Shown piece by piece: positions 7,485-14,811 of a stretch of DNA of 15,588 nt. The DNA lies in NCBI GenBank assembly GCA_041694215.1, contig JASMTO010000151.1, forward strand, positions 1-15,588, in the 5' to 3' direction. A model generated the notes under the pieces. The model did no database searches, was not told where the DNA came from, and saw only the letters and a program-made list of their open reading frames with translations. Each line of letters starts with the position of its first letter. The first letter of the stretch is position 1. This stretch comes from Flexistipes sp041694215. GTDB lineage: Bacteria; Chrysiogenota; Deferribacteres; Deferribacterales; Flexistipitaceae. Both the position numbers and the translations under genes were made by a program.

Positions 7485-7501
7485 GTATCGAGGATCGATA
7501 C
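7485..7501. repeat. Perfect 7-bp hairpin downstream of the micropeptide
   Basis: GTATCGA and TCGATAC pair around a GGA loop, 16 nt after the micropeptide stop. An A-rich tract (7502-7527) follows rather than a T-run, so it is not a canonical terminator on the plus strand. The rest of 7528-7683 is AT-rich and shows only two TTGAC direct repeats 10 bp apart (7613 and 7623), with no gene. Confidence 0.4.
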
Positions 7502-7647
7502 AAAAAAGACAAAAAAAAGACTAAGAAAAAATAGTGTTAAGTGCTAAGTAAGTACTATTGGTAAGATTTGTAATATTTTAATGGGTTAACAGTTTTGTTG
7601 AAAATGTTGTAATTGACAAGCATTGACTCCCAAAAAGAACATTCCGG

Positions 7648-7676
7648 TTGCCTTTTAGCAAAAATGTTTTTATTAT
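7648..7676 (+). promoter_or_regulatory. Candidate promoter of lnt
   Basis: TTGCCT (7648-7653), a 17-bp spacer and TATTAT (7671-7676) form a plausible sigma-70-type promoter. Initiation about 7 nt downstream would fall on or next to the ATG at 7684, giving a leaderless message. This fits the lack of any Shine-Dalgarno before that ATG. It is based on pattern only. Confidence 0.35.
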
Positions 7677-7683
7677 CTGCCAC

Positions 7684-9159
7684 ATGGACAAACAAAATAT
7701 AATATTTGTATTACTTTCAGTGTTTTCAGCTATACTACTTTCGTTTGCTTCGCCTGGCAACATCTCCGGATATATTGCATTTGTAGCCCTTGTACCCCTT
7801 TTCCTTTGCATACATAAAGCCGAAAGCAAAGCATTTATCATTAATACACTGATTTTTTGCTTAATTTATTACTTTTATAATCTGCATTGGATCACGGTAA
7901 CAGTCAGCCACTTTGGTAATGCTCCGCTGTTTGTGGGATATTTGGTACTGTTTGTTTTCTCTGTTTATCTCTCTTTATACTGGATACTGTTTCTTTATTT
8001 TTTAAGGAATAACTACAGTGTGTTATTGCTGAGCCTTCTTTTTGTTGTTCTTGAAATTATTAGGGGCAAGCTATTTACCGGATTTCCATGGCTGAATTTG
8101 GGCAGTTTTATGTACAATGTTCCTTTTTTTAAACTTAACGCTTCACTTGTTGGTGAGAATGGACTGAGCTTTTTAATAATTATGATAAATTTACTACTTT
8201 TCAGATATATTACAAACAAATCATTGAAATACTTGACATACTCGGCGATAATACTTTTTTTCAGCTTTTTTTCTGGATTTATACTGAGCAAGTTACCAAC
8301 AGGAGCGGGCAACACCGTTTCTTTTACGATAGTCCAGCCCTCTTACAGTCAGGAAATAAAATGGGTTCCAGAATATCGGGATGAAATCGTTAATACTGTT
8401 CTTGAGATGACAGAAAAGGCTATGAAAATGCCTGGCGAAATTGTTGTCCTGCCGGAATCTGTATTCCCTGTGTTTACAGAAACAGATCAAGAGCTTTATA
8501 ATAAGCTGAAAGATTTGTCCCACAAAAAGCCAATTATTTTTGGAAGTATAAGACATGACAACAGCACATCTTCGTTTACATACTACAATAGTGTTTACTA
8601 CCTGCACAATGCCAAGAAAAAAGTATACGATAAAATGCACCTTGTCCCGTTTGGGGAATATTTCCCTTTCAAAACACTTTTCAAGCCGATAAGTTATTAC
8701 TTTTTTGGTGACGCGGAGGATTTCTCCAGAGGAAATACAGTGACCGTTTTCGACTATAACGGTTATAAGCTTTCTCCGTTGCTTTGCTACGAAGGGGCAT
8801 TTACACACCTTGTGAAAAAAGTAAAGGACAATGGGGCAGATGTTGTTATTCTACTTACAAATGACAGCTGGTTTGGTCAATCAATAGGAAGATACCAACA
8901 TCTTGCTATCGATGAAATAAGAAGCATTGAATACGGAAGCCCCATAGTAAGAGCAGCCCAATCGGGGATATCCGGCTGTATTGATACAAAAGGGAATACG
9001 CATTCAGCTACTGAAATAAATGAAAAAACATCATTTTCCTGCGTTGTGGAAATTCCATCTTACGCTACACTTTTTAGCAAATATGGATACGCATGGCTGG
9101 TTTTGATGATTTTGTTTTACGCTTTCCAATGGGTAAGCGGGCATTCCCCAAAAAAATAA
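7684..9159 (+). CDS. lnt: Apolipoprotein N-acyltransferase
   Basis: This inner-membrane enzyme transfers a third acyl chain from phospholipid to the N-terminal cysteine of lipoproteins, a step typical of Gram-negative envelopes. With the ATG at 7684 it has 491 residues. About six membrane segments lie in the first 205 residues, with the Lnt motif GFPWLNLG at 133-140. A periplasmic carbon-nitrogen hydrolase domain (about 212-460) and a C-terminal membrane anchor (470-485) follow. The catalytic triad is complete: Glu258 (VVLPESVFP), Lys317 (DKMHLVPFGEYFP) and Cys368 (LLCYEGAF). A TTG at 7648 would add 12 residues (MPFSKNVFIICH) but overlaps the candidate promoter. The ATG start gives the better N-terminal match to the family. 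No other lipoprotein-processing gene is adjacent. Confidence 0.93.
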   Translation: MDKQNIIFVLLSVFSAILLSFASPGNISGYIAFVALVPLFLCIHKAESKAFIINTLIFCLIYYFYNLHWITVTVSHFGNAPLFVGYLVLFVFSVYLSLYWILFLYFLRNNYSVLLLSLLFVVLEIIRGKLFTGFPWLNLGSFMYNVPFFKLNASLVGENGLSFLIIMINLLLFRYITNKSLKYLTYSAIILFFSFFSGFILSKLPTGAGNTVSFTIVQPSYSQEIKWVPEYRDEIVNTVLEMTEKAMKMPGEIVVLPESVFPVFTETDQELYNKLKDLSHKKPIIFGSIRHDNSTSSFTYYNSVYYLHNAKKKVYDKMHLVPFGEYFPFKTLFKPISYYFFGDAEDFSRGNTVTVFDYNGYKLSPLLCYEGAFTHLVKKVKDNGADVVILLTNDSWFGQSIGRYQHLAIDEIRSIEYGSPIVRAAQSGISGCIDTKGNTHSATEINEKTSFSCVVEIPSYATLFSKYGYAWLVLMILFYAFQWVSGHSPKK

Positions 9160-9312
9160 GTGACTATTCTTCTTTAATATTGATTTTATATCAAGTTAGT
9201 TATATTAATGTAGCACTACAATTTATAATAAGATAGGACACAATCACCAGATTTTTGAAATAAAATATGCTAAAAACGGTATTGTGTAAGGATCTTTAAA
9301 TGGAGGAAACAT

Positions 9313-9531
9313 ATGTTTGGTTTAGGAACACAGGAGCTGTTGATTATTTTGGTAATAGTAATGGTTATTTTTGGTGCAGGTAAACTTCCCCAAATCGGTG
9401 AAGGTATGGGAAAGGCTATCAGGAATTTCAAAAAAAGTGCCAAAGAAGCTGAGGATGCAATTGATATAACACCTGATGAGGGAGAAAAGAAAACTGAAAA
9501 AGATGAAAACGAAGCTGAGAAAAAGGCATAA
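9313..9531 (+). CDS. tatA: Twin-arginine translocase subunit TatA/TatE
   Basis: This protein forms the size-variable pore of the Tat system, which exports folded proteins across the inner membrane. The 72 residues show the standard order: a short N-end with polar Gln7/Glu8, a membrane helix (about 8-20), the Phe20-Gly21 hinge, an amphipathic helix GKLPQIGEGMGKAIRNFKK (23-41) and an acidic and lysine-rich tail. GGAGG lies 8 nt upstream of the ATG. TatC and TatB are not in the window. The stop codon directly abuts the next start (TAA-ATG), so tatA is cotranscribed with the DUF1786 gene. A TatB assignment is disfavoured by the short tail. Confidence 0.93.
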   Translation: MFGLGTQELLIILVIVMVIFGAGKLPQIGEGMGKAIRNFKKSAKEAEDAIDITPDEGEKKTEKDENEAEKKA

Positions 9532-10545
9532 ATGTCCTATTTGGCCTTAGATGTAGGTACAGGGACGCAGGATGCTTTGATTTATTCAGAAGGTGATCAC
9601 CTGGAAAATTCTATAAAATTGATATATCCTGCGCCCACCAGATTATTTGCAAAATACGTTGAAAATTCCCATCATGATCTTTTTATAGCAGGATCGCCCA
9701 TGGGCGGCGGTCCTGTCTCAAAAGCCTTAAAGAAGCATTTAAGTAAAGGCTATAATGTCTTTATTACCAAAACAGCCTCATTGACCATCAAAGATGATTT
9801 GGATAAGGTTAGATCGTGGGGGTTTGATATTGTAGAGCAAATAGAGAATCCGCATCTTTGCTTAAATGATCTGGACATGGATTTTTTTGATGGACTCAGA
9901 AAGTGTGCACTCTATCCAGATTTTGAAAAAATTCTTGTTGCTGTACAGGATCATGGTTTCGTAAAAAATCAGTCGGATAGAATAACGCGTATAAATTTTT
10001 TTAAAGACTTTTTAAATGGCGATTTAAAAAATGCCTGTTTTAAAGAAACGAGCATTATTCCTGAAGGTTTTAACAGATTTAAAACTATAAAAGATACGTT
10101 GGAACAGTTAGGTTATTCTAAATTTAATATTACCGATACAGGTGTAGCAGCTGCTCTGGGTGCTCTGCACAATGTCTCCGAAAGGCCTGTAATAACAGTA
10201 GATGTGGGTAACGGTCACACATTTGCAGCGCTTATTCATGAAGAGTATAAGGTGCATTCTTTTTTTGAGCACCATACAAAAATGCTTACTCCTGAAAAAA
10301 CCTGGATGTTTATCAGAAAAATGCTGGCATCCACAATAACATTTGAGGATGTTTTCAATGATGGAGGGCATGGGGCACACTGCTTTCAAAAGGGTATTTT
10401 TCCTGAACTCCCAGTTTATGTTACAGGTCCCCAAAGGTGTAAGCTTTTTAATGAATCAGCAGAAAATGTGCATTTTGCTTCACCTGCAGGTGATACCATG
10501 ATAACAGGGCCGGTGGGACTCTTGATGCAGGAACGACTAATCTAA
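9532..10545 (+). CDS. DUF1786-type ASKHA (actin/hexokinase-fold) protein
   Basis: The 337-residue cytoplasmic protein resembles the uncharacterised DUF1786 family, found in archaea and anaerobic bacteria. It has two phosphate-binding loops typical of ASKHA ATPases: DVGTGTQD at residues 7-14 and DVGNGHT at 224-230. Other conserved-looking blocks are AGSPMGGGPVS (53-63), NDGGHGAHCF (276-285), YVTGPQR (296-302) and the terminal PAGDTMITGPVGLL. It begins directly after the tatA stop, with AAAAAGG inside the end of tatA as ribosome site. The biochemical role is unknown. Some family members have been labelled pyruvate formate-lyase-activating-like in databases without proof. A sugar kinase role is possible from the fold, but no substrate motif is recognised. 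Confidence 0.75.
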   Translation: MSYLALDVGTGTQDALIYSEGDHLENSIKLIYPAPTRLFAKYVENSHHDLFIAGSPMGGGPVSKALKKHLSKGYNVFITKTASLTIKDDLDKVRSWGFDIVEQIENPHLCLNDLDMDFFDGLRKCALYPDFEKILVAVQDHGFVKNQSDRITRINFFKDFLNGDLKNACFKETSIIPEGFNRFKTIKDTLEQLGYSKFNITDTGVAAALGALHNVSERPVITVDVGNGHTFAALIHEEYKVHSFFEHHTKMLTPEKTWMFIRKMLASTITFEDVFNDGGHGAHCFQKGIFPELPVYVTGPQRCKLFNESAENVHFASPAGDTMITGPVGLLMQERLI

Positions 10546-10580
10546 TTTTCACCTAATCTTGACATTTAAAGGTAGACCTG

Positions 10581-11327
10581 TTGGAAAAGTTTTATTTCGG
10601 GAAATATAAATATATAGACTCCCCTGTGCATAATTTTCATCCATTGCCAAAGTTTATTATCATTATCACCACAATAATAATCACTGGCTTAAGTATATCT
10701 CTTTTGCGCCTTATCTTGCTTTTCACACTGTTTTGCATTTTGATAGCTATGTCCCGGATAAAAATAAAGCAGATCCATTCCATATTGAAACCTTTCAGAT
10801 TTCTTCTTCTGTTTACGTTTTTTGTGCAGTTATTTTTTAATGACAAGGGATTCAACGTTTCTGATCCCACTTATGGTACTGCAATTACAACCACAGGGCA
10901 GTTTTTTCTGATGATAGCTTTCTCTGCAATCTTCACCACAACCACGAGACCGCTGGATATCATTAAAATTCTTAATCTTATTTTAAAACCATTAAAGATT
11001 CTAAAAGTGAATACTCAGAATATTACTGCCTCTGGCATTATAGCTTTGCGATTTATTCCTCTACTTTTTGAGGAAGCAGATAAAATAAAAACTGCCCAAA
11101 TACTTAGAAATGATACCACAAAAAAAGGGATTAAACGTTTACTTGATATAGAGGCATTTATTGTACCACTATTTATCCGCGTAATGTATTTTTCAGAGCA
11201 AATAGCCATTACACTGCAATTCAGGGGTAATTGGGAAACAATTTGCAAACTTAGCAAAATAAAATTTAGTGAAATACTAATAGCGCTTTTGTACATTACG
11301 GTATTGGTGGGGATTTGCAATGTATAA
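10581..11327 (+). CDS. ecfT: ECF transporter transmembrane component EcfT (CbiQ family), orphan
   Basis: EcfT couples ATPase subunits to the substrate-binding S component in energy-coupling-factor vitamin or metal importers. The 248-residue protein has the family N-terminus (SPVHNFHPLPKF, 14-25), four to five membrane helices between 25 and 120, and the cytoplasmic coupling region (125-220). The second coupling motif is preserved (LQFRGN, Arg215-Gly216). The first reads AQILRND (172-178), with Arg176 followed by Asn instead of Gly. No ATPase or S-component gene lies in the window, so partners must be encoded elsewhere. It starts at TTG with AAAGGT 7 nt upstream. The end overlaps truA by 8 nt; ecfT next to truA is also a recurrent order in Firmicutes. 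Confidence 0.82.
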   Translation: MEKFYFGKYKYIDSPVHNFHPLPKFIIIITTIIITGLSISLLRLILLFTLFCILIAMSRIKIKQIHSILKPFRFLLLFTFFVQLFFNDKGFNVSDPTYGTAITTTGQFFLMIAFSAIFTTTTRPLDIIKILNLILKPLKILKVNTQNITASGIIALRFIPLLFEEADKIKTAQILRNDTTKKGIKRLLDIEAFIVPLFIRVMYFSEQIAITLQFRGNWETICKLSKIKFSEILIALLYITVLVGICNV

Positions 11328-12054
11328 TGTAAAATGTATAGTGGAATATGATGGCACGTTTTTTTACGGTTGGCAGATTCAACCTTCGTGCCGAACTGTC
11401 CAACAGGAAATAGAAAAATCCCTTTCTAAAATGTATAAAAAGCAGATAAAGATAACAGGTTCCGGACGCACGGATACACATGTACATGCATGCGGGCAGG
11501 TTTTTAATTATAAAACGGATAAATACATTCCTGAAAATGCCATTTTGAGAGGATTAAACAGTCTTCTTCCTGGTGATATCGTTATTAAATCAGTCAGCAT
11601 GGTGGATTTACATTTTAACGCCATGAGTTCGGCCATAAGCAAAACCTACGAATACGTTCTGTTAAACAGCGCAACCCCTTCAGCACTGTATCGAAACTAC
11701 TGCTGGCATATCAAATATCCATTGACACTAGAGACGCTGGATTGTTACTTCCAAAAATTTGCAGGAACACATGATTTTACATCCTTTTGCAAGCGCCAAA
11801 GTTTGCCTGATAACCCTGTAAGAACGGTAAATTTTGTGAAAGTAAAAAGGGATGACAACTTAATTAAAATAGCTATCAATGCCAACGGATTTTTGCACAA
11901 TATGGTACGCAACATTATAGGAACTACCATTTTTTTGTATCACAAAAAATATCCACCAGTTGCAGTTGATACGATATTTAATGAAAAAAATAGGGATAAA
12001 GCTGGTCCCACTGCACCGGCATATGGGCTTTACCTTAAAGAGGTTATATATTAG
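11320..12054 (+). CDS. truA: tRNA pseudouridine(38-40) synthase TruA
   Basis: This enzyme isomerises uridines 38-40 in the tRNA anticodon arm. Its 244 residues match the family. The N-terminal YDGTFFYGWQIQP (10-22) and the catalytic motif GSGRTDTHVHA (47-57) are present, with Asp52 as the nucleophile. SKTYEYVL (107-114), FTSFCK (153-158) and the C-terminal FLHNMVRNIIGT (191-202) are all family blocks. The ATG lies within the last codons of ecfT, with GGTGGGGA as ribosome site, so translation is coupled. The stop is only 5 nt from the end of the convergent small gene, and no terminator separates them. Confidence 0.95.
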   Translation: MYNVKCIVEYDGTFFYGWQIQPSCRTVQQEIEKSLSKMYKKQIKITGSGRTDTHVHACGQVFNYKTDKYIPENAILRGLNSLLPGDIVIKSVSMVDLHFNAMSSAISKTYEYVLLNSATPSALYRNYCWHIKYPLTLETLDCYFQKFAGTHDFTSFCKRQSLPDNPVRTVNFVKVKRDDNLIKIAINANGFLHNMVRNIIGTTIFLYHKKYPPVAVDTIFNEKNRDKAGPTAPAYGLYLKEVIY

Positions 12055-12059
12055 CTTTG

Positions 12060-12293
12060 CTAACCTTCGGGAAGTCTTATACTTCCAATAGTTTCAAGAT
12101 ATATATATTGCTCATACCATTCGGCAAACATTTCATCTAGCTTTTCCTTTTCCTCATCTGTAAGCTGGGGCAACAATGTGTTGTATTCCTGCCTTAACTG
12201 CTCTAATTGTTTGTATTCATCATCATATAAGTATTCTTCACGATCACTCAACTTAATTAGTTCCTTTTTCAACTCAAGGACTTTCTCAAGCAC
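12060..12293 (-). CDS. Small charged, probably coiled-coil protein of unknown function
   Basis: The 77-residue protein is not recognised. It is highly charged and helical in pattern: LEKVLELKKELIKLSDREE, then KQLEQLRQEYNTLLP and LTDEEKEKLDEMFAEWYEQ. This suggests two amphipathic helices or a helical hairpin, and no cysteines or membrane segment are present. It starts at GTG with GGGGGGTG about 5 nt upstream on the minus strand. It lies convergent to truA with a 5-nt gap. The protein composition and ribosome site support it as a genuine gene, while the unusual convergent packing leaves some doubt. Confidence 0.65.
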   Translation of the reverse strand: MLEKVLELKKELIKLSDREEYLYDDEYKQLEQLRQEYNTLLPQLTDEEKEKLDEMFAEWYEQYIYLETIGSIRLPEG

Positions 12294-12494
12294 AGAGCAC
12301 CCCCCATATAAGCTGATTCATATAAGTATTTTAATATACAACATATCAAACAATTATGCAACTGTACAGCATCCTGTGTCACCACAATACAGCATCGATT
12401 ATCCTTTACTTAAAAGGGAACTGTTATATTGTTCAAAATTAAATTAATAATATAAAGTGCTAAACGTGAAATAATACTTTAAAAAAGAATTTAT

Positions 12495-12532
12495 TTGACT
12501 AAATTTGTCAATGAATGGTAAAAATATATAAT
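12495..12532 (+). promoter_or_regulatory. Promoter with overlapping inverted repeat upstream of the phospholipase-like gene
   Basis: TTGTCA (12505-12510), a 16-bp spacer and TATAAT (12527-12532) form a near-consensus promoter 14 nt before the gene. TTGAC (12495-12499) and GTCAA (12507-12511) form a 5-7-5 palindrome that overlaps the -35, a possible operator. Initiation about 7 nt after the -10 would leave only part of the AAAGGTGA ribosome site (12535-12541) in the message, so the start point is uncertain. Confidence 0.5.
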
Positions 12533-12545
12533 GCAAAGGTGAACA

Positions 12546-13394
12546 ATGCTTAGAATTGTAATATTTGCTTTTTTCTTTTTGAGTTTTGCTAAGGCAGGTT
12601 TTTGTTGGGGTTTTAACACACATATAAAAATTGGGTTGGACATACTGGAAACCACAAATTTTTACCTGATAAAAAATTATCCAATACATTTTTTGCTGGG
12701 TAATATTTTCCCAGATTTTTTTAATCTTTTCAAAAATTTTTCTCAATTTAAGAAAAATCTGAATACGCATAGCTGGAAAACTGTATCGATTCTTTTTAAC
12801 AATGCTGAGCAGGAGGATGAAAAAGCTTTTTGTCATGGCTATGCGGCACACCTTTCCGCTGATATAATTGCCCACAACTATCTTATTCCTCAGAATTTTT
12901 TATTGTATAGCAGGAAAAAGCTTCTTGCGCATTTTTTGATTGAAAGTGCTGAAGACTCCTACAACAGTAAAAAGCAGAAACATACGTTATACTATCTATT
13001 AGATAATTCGGCAGATTACGGTTATCATTTTTTAAAAACCATGAATATCGATAAAAAATATTTTAGCAGAGAGATGTTGATATTGAAAAAAAGTATTCAG
13101 TATATGAACCTCTTTAAACTCTCAGAACTATCCAAAATGATCAAAGCAAGAAACACTCCGGATTTTCAGAAACGATGCTTACAATATCAAGAAAAAGCAA
13201 TGGCTTATGCCCAAAGCTCTGTGGAGAAAGGTTTCACTCAGTTTGCCAGATTTGATCCATCTGGAAGCAAGGCCATGAAAAACGCCAAGATGAATCGAAA
13301 GGAGCTTTTAAAAGATTTGGGCAAAAGGGAGCTAAAGATATTTGACAAAAAAACAACGTTCAAGAAAAATTATGTAATAAGTGACACTGAATAG
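12546..13394 (+). CDS. Secreted zinc-dependent phospholipase C-like protein
   Basis: The 282-residue protein starts with a signal peptide (probable cleavage after AKA at 17) and should act outside the inner membrane. The ligands of the trinuclear zinc site of bacterial PLC/S1-P1 nuclease-type enzymes can all be placed: Trp21 and His26 (CWGFNTH), Asp57 (GNIFPDFF), His75 (NTHSW), His102 and Asp106 (AHLSADIIAH), His110, and His129 with Glu133 (HFLIE). Family members hydrolyse phospholipids; the substrate here is unknown. The C-terminal third (170-282) is lysine-rich, helical and not recognised. AAAGGTGA precedes the ATG. The gene stands alone between noncoding stretches, with its own promoter. 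Cys20 is not in a convincing lipobox. Confidence 0.8.
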   Translation: MLRIVIFAFFFLSFAKAGFCWGFNTHIKIGLDILETTNFYLIKNYPIHFLLGNIFPDFFNLFKNFSQFKKNLNTHSWKTVSILFNNAEQEDEKAFCHGYAAHLSADIIAHNYLIPQNFLLYSRKKLLAHFLIESAEDSYNSKKQKHTLYYLLDNSADYGYHFLKTMNIDKKYFSREMLILKKSIQYMNLFKLSELSKMIKARNTPDFQKRCLQYQEKAMAYAQSSVEKGFTQFARFDPSGSKAMKNAKMNRKELLKDLGKRELKIFDKKTTFKKNYVISDTE

Positions 13395-13412
13395 AAACAA
13401 ACAAGGGCACTT

Positions 13413-13445
13413 CCCCCGTTAAACCCGTCCTTTTAGACGGACTGC
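13413..13445. repeat. Palindromic dispersed repeat, copy 2 (inverted, partial)
   Basis: CCCCCGTTAAAC (13413-13424) is followed by the hairpin CCGTC-CTTTTA-GACGG (13425-13440) and ACTGC. On the minus strand this reads GCAGTCCGTC, then AAAAGGACGGGTTTAAC, closely matching copy 1 at 2823-2853. The second outer arm is missing. It lies 18 nt after the phospholipase-like gene and could double as a transcript-end hairpin, although no T-run follows. Confidence 0.55.
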
Positions 13446-13461
13446 TTTGCAGATAGAAAAC

Positions 13462-13519
13462 GTTCAAGGTTCAATGTTCAACGTTCAACGTAAGACGTGA
13501 GACGTAAAACGTGAAACGT
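13462..13519. repeat. Two abutting heptamer arrays
   Basis: Four copies of GTTCAAN (13462-13489) run directly into four and a half copies of ACGTRAR (13488-13519), all with a 7-bp period. The unit changes but the phase is almost kept. It has no coding pattern. Iteron-like protein binding or slipped-strand expansion are both possible, and no replication gene is nearby. Confidence 0.65.
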
Positions 13520-13605
13520 ACTATCACCTATATCCAAAACCCATAACTTATGACCTAATACCAAGTTGTAGTCAAAAAAGTAACAAACGTAAAAATGCAT
13601 GTTTA

Positions 13606-13639
13606 TCTTTAAGACAGGTAATATGTATGACATCCTATT
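13606..13639 (+). repeat. 34-bp direct repeat, left copy
   Basis: This segment (ends ACATCCTATT) aligns with 15047-15081 with about 29 of 34 positions identical and one gap, in the same orientation. The copies lie outside both ends of the IS110 element, so they belong to the intergenic repeat landscape into which the element inserted. Confidence 0.5.
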
Positions 13640-13677
13640 AATTTTCACAAGACGGTTGTTATACAAAAAATTGTTAC

Positions 13678-13752
13678 CTCGAGCGAAGTCGAGAGGTCTC
13701 TTGCCAAACAACGTCTGAGATCTCTCCACTCCACTTCGTTCCGGTCGAGATG
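13678..13752. repeat. REP-like palindrome interrupted by the IS110 element
   Basis: ACCTCGAGCGAAGTCGAGAG at the left contains a 5-bp hairpin CTCGA/TCGAG. The right part (ACTTCGTTCCGGTCGAGATG) is an imperfect inverted copy, so the whole forms a roughly 75-bp imperfect palindrome around CAAACAACG. It ends at GATG, where the transposon begins. The sequence continues on the far side of the element at ACAGCC (15026). The minus-strand reading frame across it is a repeat artefact. Confidence 0.6.
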
Positions 13753-13766
13753 TTCCGTGTTAAAAG

Positions 13767-14780
13767 TCAAGCATTTTTTGCAACTAAAGTTAAATTATTT
13801 GCATGATCCGGATCATACGGTTTTCCACTTTTCAATACACCAAATGCCTGCCTTATCAACTTGTTCGCTACTGCTATTAACGCAACTTTTTTGGGCTTAC
13901 CTTTAGCTACAAGTCTATTATATAATTCTGCACATGATTTATTATACTTACATGCTGAAAGTGAGCATAAATACAGTATCGTCCGCATATAACCGTTGCC
14001 CTTCTTCGATATTTTTCCTCTCCCTTTTACCGATGTCCCAGACTGGTAAACACTGGGACATGTACCCACAAAACTTGTCACTTCCTTACTTGTATCAAAA
14101 CTTTCAAAACCCTTTAATTTGCCCAAAATCACTCCAGTCAGCTTTAAACCAACTCCAGGAATACTCGAAAGCAATTTATACTCTTCGCCGTACTTATCCC
14201 GTAACAATACATCCAATTCCTTTTCTATCTTTTTTATCTCTTTCCTGAAATTCTCTATAAGTTTCTTATAAGATTTTAATATGCTCTTGTCTTTGAAAGG
14301 TAAATGCTCAATTGCTTCAATCTGGTTACTCAACATATTTATCTGCTTATGAAAATCTTCTACCGCTTTAAGTTTCATATCTATCTCGTAATAATCTTTA
14401 TCTCGGGGAGAAAATAGCCAATCATCTCCGTTAATATAACCATACTCCGCTATCAATCGGGCATCCGCCTTGTCTGTCTTTGCTCGTTTTAAATTCATCT
14501 GAGAATACCTCTTTATTACAAGAGGATTTGCTACACTTACACGATAACCATATTTCTCGCTCAAATAGGTCGCTAACTTTAAATGATATACTCCGGTATT
14601 CTCCATCATAAAAAGTACCTTGGAAAAATCTAATTCCTTCTCCTTCTTAACAAAATCATCAAAAAATGATGTTATCGTGTTTCTTGTCTCATAACTGGTA
14701 TGGCTCTTACCGTCATATAAGCTGATTGACAATGTTTCCTTGGATACATCAATCCCAACTACTTTCTCATAATTACTCAT
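13767..14780 (-). CDS. IS110-family transposase (bridge-RNA-guided recombinase)
   Basis: The 337-residue DEDD/serine recombinase catalyses RNA-guided excision and insertion of its element. The N-terminal RuvC-like domain carries Asp11 (VGIDVSK), Glu60 (MMENTG), Asp103 and Asp106 (AKTDKADA), at the positions seen in IS621. A coiled-coil region (about 135-195; KKIEKELDVLL) follows, then a helix-hairpin-helix-like SSIPGVGLKLTGVILG (205-220) and the C-terminal Tnp domain FVGTCPSVYQSGTSVKGRG (237-255) with the probable catalytic Ser247. The ATG has GGAGC 5-6 nt upstream on the minus strand. The reading frame is intact and full length. Its leader encodes the putative bridge RNA. Confidence 0.96.
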   Translation of the reverse strand: MSNYEKVVGIDVSKETLSISLYDGKSHTSYETRNTITSFFDDFVKKEKELDFSKVLFMMENTGVYHLKLATYLSEKYGYRVSVANPLVIKRYSQMNLKRAKTDKADARLIAEYGYINGDDWLFSPRDKDYYEIDMKLKAVEDFHKQINMLSNQIEAIEHLPFKDKSILKSYKKLIENFRKEIKKIEKELDVLLRDKYGEEYKLLSSIPGVGLKLTGVILGKLKGFESFDTSKEVTSFVGTCPSVYQSGTSVKGRGKISKKGNGYMRTILYLCSLSACKYNKSCAELYNRLVAKGKPKKVALIAVANKLIRQAFGVLKSGKPYDPDHANNLTLVAKNA

Positions 14781-14811
14781 AAAAAGCTCCTTATTAAATT
14801 TTTACTTGAGC

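Noticed and set aside
9180..9194. TTGAT-N5-ATCAA palindrome upstream of tatA
   Set aside because: Perfect arms, but the spacer is 5 rather than the 4 required for Fnr-type sites, and no promoter is aligned with it; it is probably chance in AT-rich DNA.
12365..12396. TACAGCATC direct repeat (two copies 23 bp apart)
   Set aside because: It is too short and isolated to support a binding site or element; the rest of 12294-12494 shows no gene or clear structure.
12178..12447. 89-codon plus-strand reading frame
   Set aside because: It lies antisense to the small charged protein and extends into AT-rich noncoding DNA; no ribosome site or domain pattern.
13462..13519. CRISPR array or replication iterons
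   Set aside because: The 7-bp units have no spacers and no cas or rep gene is present.
13478..13729. 83-codon minus-strand reading frame
   Set aside because: It runs through the heptamer arrays and the palindrome, has no ribosome site, and its translation is that of repeat DNA.
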